Assembly (NCBI GenBank): GCA_017991025.1
Contig: JAGNMT010000185.1
Location: forward strand, 1-7,102
Direction of reading: 5' to 3'
Length of the DNA: 7,102 nt
Origin: Verrucomicrobiales bacterium
GTDB lineage: Bacteria; Verrucomicrobiota; Verrucomicrobiia; Verrucomicrobiales; DEV007
Below, in pieces: positions 1 to 5,607 of this stretch; positions within the stretch are counted from its first letter, which is position 1, and every line of letters starts with the position of its first letter. The notes under the pieces are model-generated. The model searched no databases. It worked only from the letters and a program-made list of their open reading frames with translations, and had not been told where the DNA came from. A program made the position numbers and the translations under genes.

Positions 1-1056
1 TTTCAGGACAATACGCTGATTCAGTCCCGGCGGCACCGTCGGCTCGATGCTCTGGATGATATTTTTCAGTACCTGGACGGCTTCCAGGGGGTAGGCCCCG
101 ACGGTGGTCTCTCCCGAGAGCATCACTGCATCGGCCTGTTCGCGGACGGCATTCGAGACATCGGAAATCTCGGCCCGGGTGGGCATCGGCGAGGTGATCA
201 TGGACTCGAGGAGATGGGTGGCGATGATGACCGGCTTGCCATCGGCCTTGCAGGCATTGACCAACTCGGTTTGAACGAGGGGGAGTATATGATAGTCGAT
301 CTCTATCCCGAGGTCGCCCCGTGCCACCATGATCGCATCGGCCGCCCTTACGATTTCGACCATGTTACGAACCCCGGCCTGATCCTCGATCTTGGCAATA
401 ATCCTGGCCTTCGACCCCAGGCTAACCAGCAGACGTTTCAGTGTGCGGACATCCTCCGCCTGGCGAACGAAAGAAAGTGCCACAAAATCAATTCCCGCCT
501 CGACCCCGGCACGAAGGTCGGCTTCATCTTTCTCCGTGAGCGCCGGGAGATTGACCTGGACTCCGGGGAGGTTGATGTGTCGTTTCGACGTCAACTCGCC
601 GGGAGTGAGCACCTCGAGGCGGATCCGAGTTTCGTCTTTTTCAAAGACTCGCATACGGATGAGTCCACTATCGACGAGGACGATGTTTCCTATCTCAAGG
701 TCTCCCGGAAGTCCCGGGTAGTTTACGGACACAAAAGGGAGGTCACCGGTGGGATCGGCTCCCTCAATGTGGAATTCGACCCGGTCTCCGACTCTCAGAC
801 TGATAGGGCGCTCCACTTTTCCGGTTCGAATCTCGGGGCCTTTTACATCCATCATCACGGCGACTTGTCTGCCCACCTCGGCCGAGACTTCGCGAATGAA
901 CCACATCGCTTCTTTCACCCACTCGTGGGTGGCGTGGGCCATGTTGAGACGGAGAATGTCCACACCGGCGTTAATGAGCTGGGCGAGCATTGCCTTCGAT
1001 TCGGTGGCAGGCCCGAGAGTGGCGATTATTTTGGTGTGGCGAAAATAGTCTGACAT
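1..1056 (-). CDS. pyk: Pyruvate kinase, partial (C-terminus beyond left edge)
   Basis: Glycolytic enzyme of the cytoplasm that transfers phosphate from phosphoenolpyruvate to ADP, giving pyruvate and ATP. The 352 visible residues cover the N-terminal cap, A/B barrel and the start of the C domain of a roughly 470-residue family. Landmarks: TKIIATLGPATES (8-20), ILRLNMAH (34-41), DVKGPEIRTG (70-79), ALSFVRQAEDV (193-203), AKIED with catalytic-type Lys222 and metal-ligand Glu224 (221-225), VARGDLGIEI with Asp248 (244-253), ATHLLESMI (279-287) and DAVMLSGET (309-317). The reading frame is open to base 1 with no stop. I chose ATG at 1056 because TKI then sits near the usual distance from the N-terminus; an in-frame ATG at 1074 would add six residues, and neither has a clear ribosome binding site. 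Odd: the family's usual NFSH and DTKGPE are here NMAH and DVKGPE, altering two residues of the potassium site. It is divergent from the cytochrome gene. Identification is firm. Confidence 0.96.
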   Translation of the reverse strand, partial: MSDYFRHTKIIATLGPATESKAMLAQLINAGVDILRLNMAHATHEWVKEAMWFIREVSAEVGRQVAVMMDVKGPEIRTGKVERPISLRVGDRVEFHIEGADPTGDLPFVSVNYPGLPGDLEIGNIVLVDSGLIRMRVFEKDETRIRLEVLTPGELTSKRHINLPGVQVNLPALTEKDEADLRAGVEAGIDFVALSFVRQAEDVRTLKRLLVSLGSKARIIAKIEDQAGVRNMVEIVRAADAIMVARGDLGIEIDYHILPLVQTELVNACKADGKPVIIATHLLESMITSPMPTRAEISDVSNAVREQADAVMLSGETTVGAYPLEAVQVLKNIIQSIEPTVPPGLNQRIVLK

Positions 1057-1082
1057 GAGATAAGGGACCGACATCCTATCCG

Positions 1083-1118
1083 CCCGCATAGACTAGAGCA
1101 GGAAAGGGGCCATTTCAA
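1083..1118 (-). promoter_or_regulatory. Candidate sigma70-type promoter for pyk
   Basis: On the minus strand TTGAAA (1118-1113) is followed after exactly 17 bases by TAGTCT (1095-1090). The -35 box matches the consensus at five of six bases, the -10 box at only three. Transcription would start near 1083, giving a leader of about 9 or 27 bases for the two possible pyk starts. This is pattern matching only, and the -10 match is weak. Confidence 0.25.
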
Positions 1119-1172
1119 AGTGACGGCTCCGGCAAAAGGGGAAAATCTCCCTCAGCTCTCGAAACAAATTTC

Positions 1173-1201
1173 TTGTCACGAAGGACTATTTTCAGTAGAT
1201 A
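1173..1201 (+). promoter_or_regulatory. Candidate promoter for the cytochrome gene
   Basis: TTGTCA (1173-1178) and TAGATA (1196-1201) are 17 bases apart. The -35 box matches at five of six positions, the -10 box at three. Initiation would fall about 1207-1209, almost on the ATG at 1210, which would make the message leaderless; no ribosome binding site precedes that ATG. Weak evidence, resting on spacing and position. Confidence 0.22.
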
Positions 1202-1209
1202 AGTCCCCC

Positions 1210-1584
1210 ATGAGAAAAAATTCACTGTTTGCCGCCCTTGTCGCCCTCGTCTCCATCACCGCTTTTGCGATCGCGGATGAGAATGAAGAGATCATCGAAA
1301 AAGTGATGAAAAAAGGCATGAAGGGGGATGAGAGTCCTTTCGCCAAGGTGGTCGGGGGAACCGCTTCCGCCGAAGAGACTACCGGTCTCGCGACCATGAT
1401 CCACACCTTGAAGGGAACGAAAGCCCCGGTAGGAGATCAGGCCAAGTACGAAGCGAAAGTAGCTGAGCTGATCGCGGCAATGGATGCTGTTGGCGGTGGA
1501 GCGAAAGATGAGGTTGCCACCAAGCGCCTCAAGGCAGCCGGTAATTGCAAAGCGTGCCACACCGATCACAAGCCAAAAGCCTGA
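1210..1584 (+). CDS. Small exported c-type cytochrome with C-terminal haem motif
   Basis: A 124-residue protein with a Sec-type signal peptide (basic MRKN, hydrophobic 6-19, AFA or AIA cleavage site near residues 18-22), then a short Lys/Glu/Ala-rich helical mature part ending in CKACH (113-117) and a seven-residue basic tail. CxxCH is the covalent haem c attachment motif, so the protein is probably a periplasmic electron carrier. A haem site at the very end of a helical protein recalls cytochrome c'/c556, but the mature length of about 102 residues is short for that fold. Met34 and Met37 in the first helix are possible axial ligands; this is inference. The ATG at 1210 was chosen because it places the signal peptide at the N-terminus; the frame is open upstream to a GTG at 1120, which would bury the signal behind 30 non-conserved-looking residues. 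It converges on rmlB with 16 bases between stops. Its redox partner is not identified. Confidence 0.82.
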   Translation: MRKNSLFAALVALVSITAFAIADENEEIIEKVMKKGMKGDESPFAKVVGGTASAEETTGLATMIHTLKGTKAPVGDQAKYEAKVAELIAAMDAVGGGAKDEVATKRLKAAGNCKACHTDHKPKA

Positions 1585-1600
1585 TCCTGGGATCTTGTTT

Positions 1601-2677
1601 TCAGGATTTGGCAGTGCCTCCGATTCGTTCGAGAAGATAGTCTCCCGAGAGGATGGCCTGCCACCAGGCCTCGTTGTTGAGGTACCAGTGGACGGTCTTT
1701 TCCATGCCGGTTTCGAAGGTTTCCCTGGGTGTCCACCCGAGGCACCTTTGAATCTTCGATGCATCAATGGCGTAGCGGAGATCGTGTCCGGGACGATCCT
1801 TCACGTAGGTGATGAGGTCTTCGTATTTTCCGACTCCCGGGGGTTTCCTGTCGCCGGCGTGTTGCTCTAACAGCGAGCATATGGTCCTTACGACTTCGAT
1901 GTTTTTCCGTTCGTTGTGACCGCCGATGTTGTAGGTCTCGCCGGGTTCACCCTCAAAAAACACTTTCGCCAGCGCTGTGGCGTGATCTTCGACGTAGAGC
2001 CAGTCACGGATCTGATTGCCGTCGCCGTAGACCGGGAGCGGCTTTCCCGCGAGAGCATTGAGGATCATGTGAGGGATTAGCTTTTCGGGGAAATGGCGCG
2101 GGCCATAGTTGTTCGAGCAGTTGGTGATAAGGACGGGCAGACCGTAGGTCCTTCCCCAGGCCCGGACGAGATGATCCGAGGCCGCTTTGCTTGCAGAGTA
2201 GGGGGAACTGGGATCGTAGTGGGTTTCTTCCGTAAAAAAATCACCTGAGTTTTCGAGGTCGCCATAGACTTCGTCCGTGGAAATATGGTGAAAGCGGAAG
2301 TCCGCCCGCTTCGCTTCGCTTTGAGTCCGGAGATACTCCCGGGCCGCTTCGAGAAGGCTGAAGGTGCCCACGATGTTCGTTTGTATGAAGTCGGCCGGGC
2401 CGTCGATAGACCGATCAACATGGGATTCGGCAGCGAGGTGCATGATGCCGTCCGGTGCGGTCGCGGCGAAGAGTTCGTTCAGGGCTGTGCGATCGCAAAT
2501 GTCGGCTTTGACGAACCGGAAGCGTGCATGGTCGGCGATCTCCTGTAAAGATTGCAGGTTGCCGGCGTAGGTCAGTTTGTCGACGGCGATAACTTCGACC
2601 GTTTCCGAGGCTAGCAGTTCCCGAACGAGAGCGGAACCGATGAACCCGGCGGCTCCGGTGACAATGAGGCGTTTCAT
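1601..2677 (-). CDS. rmlB: dTDP-glucose 4,6-dehydratase
   Basis: Converts dTDP-D-glucose to dTDP-4-keto-6-deoxyglucose with bound NAD, the second step towards dTDP-L-rhamnose and other deoxysugars of cell-surface polysaccharide; cytoplasmic. The 358 residues match the usual family length. Seen in order: Rossmann GAAGFIG (8-14), DKLTYAGN (33-40), LAAESHVDRSID (81-92), the catalytic STDEVYG with Thr134, Asp135 and Glu136, the YxxxK pair Tyr160/Lys164, NCSNNYGPRHFPEKLIP (186-202), YGDGNQIRDWLYVEDH (217-232) and YNIGG (249-253). The ATG at 2677 puts the nucleotide-binding strand at residue 4; the frame is open 119 codons further upstream, but that stretch has no family character and overlaps another decayed gene. 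No rmlA, rmlC or rmlD is in the window, so the gene is an orphan here. It lies 34 bases downstream of the transporter remnant on the same strand, with no separate promoter evident between them. Identification is very firm. Confidence 0.97.
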   Translation of the reverse strand: MKRLIVTGAAGFIGSALVRELLASETVEVIAVDKLTYAGNLQSLQEIADHARFRFVKADICDRTALNELFAATAPDGIMHLAAESHVDRSIDGPADFIQTNIVGTFSLLEAAREYLRTQSEAKRADFRFHHISTDEVYGDLENSGDFFTEETHYDPSSPYSASKAASDHLVRAWGRTYGLPVLITNCSNNYGPRHFPEKLIPHMILNALAGKPLPVYGDGNQIRDWLYVEDHATALAKVFFEGEPGETYNIGGHNERKNIEVVRTICSLLEQHAGDRKPPGVGKYEDLITYVKDRPGHDLRYAIDASKIQRCLGWTPRETFETGMEKTVHWYLNNEAWWQAILSGDYLLERIGGTAKS

Positions 2678-2711
2678 GGGCGAGGTTAGGTTTGATTTTG
2701 GAGAAAGCAGC

Positions 2712-2934
2712 TCAATCTTTTTCGTAGATGAGGTGGTAGAAGAGTCCGGCCATACCGGCTCCTCCAACAAGATGGGCCGGGAGTGACGGGGAGTAGGATT
2801 GCAACGATTCGGTCGACGAAATGCCTTCCCGCCACGGACAGAAGTGTTAGTCGCGCTTTCCTGAAACCGACTGATTCGATGCGATCTGCGACTTCCTTGG
2901 TTGAGTAGGCGTCGCTTCCGTAAATTTCTGGCAT
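2712..2934 (-). pseudogene. Remnant of a formate/nitrite transporter (FNT family) gene
   Basis: The minus strand from ATG 2934 encodes a good N-terminus of the FNT family: MPEIYGSDAYSTKEVADRI, then a stretch ending KARLTLLS (residue 33). Intact members continue into six membrane helices; here the frame goes straight to ILLPVTPG (about 2799-2776), which resembles the LIPVTLGN region before the last helix. One base later in another frame follows HLVGGAGMAGLFYHLIYEKD and a stop (2774-2712), resembling the family's last helix, NIVGGxxxVGLxYWxIY. So about 190-200 codons of the pore are missing, and a single extra G in the plus-strand run 2774-2776 shifts the frame. Read without the shift the ORF ends at 2686 as an 82-residue product without transporter function. 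FNT proteins carry formate, nitrite or related monovalent anions across the inner membrane. Family assignment is from remembered motifs at both ends and the order is right; it could also be an assembly collapse. Confidence 0.72.
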
Positions 2935-3084
2935 GGGGAACTGGGAGAGCTGGGGGGATTCGGGGGCATTTTGATAGCATAAGGGGAATCGGGTGTCCAG
3001 ATGCGAGAAGAGGGAGGCTGGCATTTTCGGACATTCCGTTTTCCAGCCACTTGGCGTCGGGCCTTTTGCGGCTAAAGTCCGCCT
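2935..3084. other. Divergent intergenic region between the transporter remnant and the NosR-like gene
   Basis: About 150 bases without a supportable gene. It holds the minus-strand promoter candidate at 2971-2999. On the plus strand TTGGCG (3051-3056), 16 bases and TAAAGT (3073-3078) form a weaker promoter-like pair whose start would fall near 3085, exactly where the NosR-like reading frame appears to begin. The TAA inside that -10 box (3073-3075) is the in-frame stop bounding the NosR-like frame. I found no convincing FNR-type or other palindromic operator, although TTGAT at 2971-2975 resembles one FNR half-site. Confidence 0.5.
2971..2999 (-). promoter_or_regulatory. Candidate promoter upstream of the transporter remnant and rmlB
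   Basis: On the minus strand TGGACA (2999-2994) lies 17 bases from TATCAA (2976-2971). The boxes match the sigma70 consensus at five and four of six bases with optimal spacing. Initiation near 2964 would give a leader of about 30 bases before the remnant's ATG at 2934. Because only 34 bases separate the remnant from rmlB, the same promoter may now serve rmlB. It is the best-scoring promoter-like element I saw in this intergenic stretch, but it is untested. Confidence 0.35.
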
Positions 3085-3195
3085 ATCAAACCGGCGTTCT
3101 TACAGATTTACCGCATCGCCATTCTCATCGGCATCGCCTGGCTCATTCGGAGTCATCATGAGACTCTCCGTGTCCAGGGTGATTGGCCGATCACG
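3085..3195 (+). other. Probable N-terminal part of the NosR-like protein lacking a standard start codon
   Basis: In frame with the gene that follows, and open back to the TAA at 3073-3075, this stretch encodes 37 residues with a hydrophobic helix, IYRIAILIGIAWLI, followed by RSHHETLRVQGDWPITV. A membrane helix and then an extracytoplasmic segment leading to an FMN-binding domain is the expected N-terminus of NosR-like proteins, so the stretch looks genuinely coding. Between the upstream stop and the GTG at 3196 the frame contains no ATG, GTG, TTG or CTG. ATC at 3085 (followed by KPAFLQIYR) and ATT at 3106 are the possible rare starts. Either a non-standard start is used, the ATG was lost by mutation or sequencing error, or the protein really begins at 3196 without its first helix. 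Confidence 0.6.
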
Positions 3196-4338
3196 GTGGC
3201 GGAGATGAAGGGGGTCCTCCCGGGGGCTGAACGGCTCAGGGCCGATCCGGGGCCGCGGGCGGGACTCGTCGTGCTCGATTCCGCCGGGCAGGAAATCGGT
3301 TATGCGGTCCGCACCATGCCTGACTCGCGGAAGGTCGTCGGTTATTCCGGCCCCACCGATGTCCTCGTGATCTTTGACGCTGCTGACAAAGTGCTCGGGG
3401 TCACGATACGGCACAGCTACGACACGCCGAGTCATGTCGAGGATGTGGCGCGTGATTTTCTTTTTATGGAAAAATGGAATGGCCGACTCTGGGATGAGAT
3501 CGCAGCGATCACGGATCTGCACGAGGCCGGGATCTACGGCGTCTCGGGCGCGACCCGCACCAGTGAGGCCGTCGCCCTGAGTATCACGCATCGACTCGAT
3601 CTGGCGGCGGGAGGGCAGGGGATGAAGCCCGCTTTTTCGTTCAATTGGCGCGATGGTGTTTTGATCGGGTTTGTGGTGCTGGGTTCTCTCTTTGCGTTCT
3701 GGAAAGCGACCGTATTCCAACGCTGGCGCTGGCTCTTTTCGGTGGCGACGATCCTTGTATTGGGGCTCTGGATGGGGGATCTCATTGCGCAGTCGCTGAT
3801 GGTGGGATGGGTCGAGAGCCGCGTCCCCTGGGAAGCGACACCGGGTCTGACGATTATTGTTTTGGCGGCTTTTCTGCTCCCCTGGTTCACCCGACAACCG
3901 GTCTATTGCCAGTTCATCTGTCCTCACGGGAACCTTCAGCGCTGGGCTATGAAGGTGGTGCCGGCGCGCTGGAAACGACCGTTCTCCGACGATGGCAAAT
4001 GGATCGCACGATGGATCCCGGTGATGCTGCTCGTCGTCGTTCTCGCGGTGTCGTTTCTCCAACTTGATCTCGATCTCGCCGGGATTGAGCCGTTTGATGC
4101 CTATCTATTGAAAGGGGCCGGGCTGGCAACCATTCTTGTTGCGATCATCGGTCTGGCGATTTCGCTTTTCGTTCCGATGGCTTATTGCAAGTTCGGCTGC
4201 CCCACGGGATGGCTTCTCGAATTTGTGCGGAGGCGGGGTGGTGGAGACCGGTTCTCCGAGCGCGACTGGATGGGGCTTGGCCTGTTCGTTGTCGCTCTTA
4301 CTCTCTATGTGGTCCCTTTATCGATGCTGCTGGGATAA
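3196..4338 (+). CDS. NosR-like membrane protein: FMN-binding domain plus two CxxxCP motifs
   Basis: Likely an inner-membrane electron-transfer protein related to NosR. Counting from the GTG at 3196 (380 residues), residues 1-140 form an extracytoplasmic FMN-binding domain ending in VSGATRTSEA; Thr120 of SGAT is the expected site for FMN covalently attached by an ApbE-type transferase. About six membrane segments follow (near 152-170, 178-200, 216-232, 272-290, 304-328, 358-378). Two CxxxCP motifs, YCQFICPHG (Cys238, Cys242) and YCKFGCPTG (Cys331, Cys335), sit in conserved membrane-edge positions as in NosR and NapH. Unlike classical NosR there is no C-terminal pair of ferredoxin-type 4Fe-4S clusters; these four cysteines are all it has. 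No nosZ or apbE is in view, so a role in N2O reduction cannot be claimed. GTG 3196 is only the first standard start; a conserved-looking helix is encoded upstream. The next gene begins three bases after the stop. Confidence 0.85.
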   Translation: MAEMKGVLPGAERLRADPGPRAGLVVLDSAGQEIGYAVRTMPDSRKVVGYSGPTDVLVIFDAADKVLGVTIRHSYDTPSHVEDVARDFLFMEKWNGRLWDEIAAITDLHEAGIYGVSGATRTSEAVALSITHRLDLAAGGQGMKPAFSFNWRDGVLIGFVVLGSLFAFWKATVFQRWRWLFSVATILVLGLWMGDLIAQSLMVGWVESRVPWEATPGLTIIVLAAFLLPWFTRQPVYCQFICPHGNLQRWAMKVVPARWKRPFSDDGKWIARWIPVMLLVVVLAVSFLQLDLDLAGIEPFDAYLLKGAGLATILVAIIGLAISLFVPMAYCKFGCPTGWLLEFVRRRGGGDRFSERDWMGLGLFVVALTLYVVPLSMLLG

Positions 4339-4341
4339 AAA

Positions 4342-4758
4342 ATGACCGCCGCCCCTCCATCAATTCTTTCAAGGTTCGCCGGGCTCACCGTGGTGATTTT
4401 CGTTGCGGGTGTGTTGATCGGATTGCCCCTGTCAGAGAAGCGCCTCGAGCGGCGGGTGCGGGTGATGCTGCTCGCTGTGCAGGAGGGCTTGCAGCGTTAC
4501 CATGTCAAAGAGGAACTCTACCCGAAAAAAATGATGACCGGACACGAACTTGTGAGCCTGCTCGGGGAATTCGACTTTCTGGATAAGTCACTGATGAATC
4601 CGTGGACCGGCATCCCCTACTCCGGCACCATGGAAAATGACTGGTTGCGCTACCGTACGAACAGCCTTGCGGAGACCTATGAACTGGTCGTCTATTTCCC
4701 CGGCACCGAAGAGGTGCAGTTCCGGCTCGACAGCACGGAGCATCAGTCCCTCGAGTGA
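4342..4758 (+). CDS. Membrane-anchored pseudopilin-like protein without prepilin leader
   Basis: A 138-residue protein whose function I do not recognise but whose layout is that of a type IV pilin or GspG-like fold. A single hydrophobic helix (about 10-30) runs straight into a charged helix, EKRLERRVRVMLLAVQEGL (32-50), then YHVKEELYP (53-61), then NPWTGIPY (86-93), where GspG-type proteins have a DPWGxPY turn, and a beta-rich end with YELVVYF (113-119). The prepilin-peptidase site (Gly followed by Phe/Tyr-Thr-x-x-Glu) is absent: the N-terminus is MTAAPPSILSRFAGL, so the protein is probably anchored rather than assembled into a pilus. The ATG follows the NosR-like stop by three bases, with GGGA nine bases upstream as a weak ribosome site. 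Tight spacing suggests co-transcription, perhaps translational coupling. The fold call is inference from pattern. Confidence 0.72.
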   Translation: MTAAPPSILSRFAGLTVVIFVAGVLIGLPLSEKRLERRVRVMLLAVQEGLQRYHVKEELYPKKMMTGHELVSLLGEFDFLDKSLMNPWTGIPYSGTMENDWLRYRTNSLAETYELVVYFPGTEEVQFRLDSTEHQSLE

Positions 4759-4766
4759 AAATTTGA

Positions 4767-5558
4767 ATGAACATCGTCGAATACAATCGCAACGCTTGGA
4801 ACCTCCAGTCGCTCGAGGGCTGCCGATGGAGCACTCCGTATCCGGATGAGGTGATAGAGCGTGCAAAAGGCGGTGATTGGTCTGTTCTTCTTACCCCGAA
4901 TAAGCCGGTTCCTTCCTCCTGGTTTTCCTCTTATCCGGACCTCGGCGGGATCAGAATTCTTGCCCTTGCCTGTGGCGGGGGGCAGCAGGTCCCTCTTTTT
5001 GCCTCGGCCGGAGCGGAAGTGATCTCGTTCGATGCGTCGGATGTGCAGTTGGAAAAGGATGACGAGACCTGCGCCCGGCATGGTCTCAGCGTCTCGACCA
5101 TACAGGGCGACATGGCTGATCTCTCGGCAATTGCATCGGCCTCCTGTGATCTCATTTTCAATCCGGTTTCCAATGTCTTCGCCGACAATCTTGCGCCGAT
5201 CTGGCGGGAGTGTTATCGAGTGCTCAAGCCCGGGGGGCAGCTTTTTTGCGGTTTCATGAATCCGGACTTTTTTCTGTTCGATCACGAGGTGCTGGAGGAA
5301 ACCGGTGAAATGCGGATTGTTCATCCGCTTCCGTACTCCGATATCGAGTCGGCCGACGAGGATCTCCTCGCGGATCAGTTGGAGGCCCAGATCAGTGTCG
5401 AATTCAGCCACAGTTGGGAGTCGCAGATCGGCGGTCAGTGCGACGCCGGTTTTGCCATCACCGGGTTTTACGAAGATGACTGGGACGAGGAATCCACCCG
5501 GCTTCACGGTTGGATGCCCCTGTTCGCAGCGACGCGGGCACTCAAGTGGAAGGCCTGA
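4767..5558 (+). CDS. Class I SAM-dependent methyltransferase
   Basis: A 263-residue cytoplasmic protein with the class I (Methyltransf_11-type) core. Motif I is ILALACGGG (64-72), a variant of the usual LDLGCGxG with Ala in place of the first Gly; Asp89 in VISFDAS ends strand 2 where the SAM ribose is bound; QGDMADL (113-119) and CDLIFNPVSNVF (127-138) follow; YRVLKPGGQLFCGF (150-163) is the typical strand-5 region. The N-terminus, MNIVEYNRNAWN with RWSTPYPDE soon after, and the LTPNKPVP segment (42-49) recall an uncharacterised subfamily common in Firmicutes and elsewhere; its substrate is unknown to me. The ATG at 4767 is eight bases after the preceding stop, and no strong ribosome site is seen. 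Linkage to the NosR-like gene suggests one transcript but does not reveal the substrate. Confidence 0.88.
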   Translation: MNIVEYNRNAWNLQSLEGCRWSTPYPDEVIERAKGGDWSVLLTPNKPVPSSWFSSYPDLGGIRILALACGGGQQVPLFASAGAEVISFDASDVQLEKDDETCARHGLSVSTIQGDMADLSAIASASCDLIFNPVSNVFADNLAPIWRECYRVLKPGGQLFCGFMNPDFFLFDHEVLEETGEMRIVHPLPYSDIESADEDLLADQLEAQISVEFSHSWESQIGGQCDAGFAITGFYEDDWDEESTRLHGWMPLFAATRALKWKA

Positions 5559-5607
5559 AGGCCGAAAAAAGACAACCAAGTTTTGTGATATCGCTTACCC
5601 TCTGGCC

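Noticed and set aside
214..1053. Long plus-strand open frame of 279 codons at the left end
   Set aside because: It is the antisense of pyruvate kinase, whose minus-strand frame carries every family motif; the plus-strand translation resembles nothing.
1583..1601. GATC-CTGG-GATC palindrome followed by TTGTTTT between the convergent cytochrome and rmlB genes
   Set aside because: The stem is only four base pairs, too weak to call a terminator, although position and T-rich tail would suit one for the cytochrome gene.
2971..2984. Possible FNR-type operator (TTGAT half-site) near the transporter remnant
   Set aside because: The second half-site (ATCAA) is not present at the right spacing; only one half matches.
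2678..3034. 119-codon N-terminal extension of RmlB
   Set aside because: The frame is open but has no family similarity, the Rossmann motif sits properly at the ATG 2677 start, and the stretch overlaps the transporter remnant in another frame.
5551..5572. GGCC-TGAA-GGCC hairpin followed by an A-run after the methyltransferase
   Set aside because: The stem is four base pairs and the run is A on the plus strand and lies before the stem on the minus strand, so it fits no terminator in either direction.
5305..5607. N-terminal extension of the beta-propeller protein
   Set aside because: It overlaps the methyltransferase gene out of frame, is rich in Arg/Ser/Pro shadow-like sequence, and would hide the signal peptide that starts at 5608.
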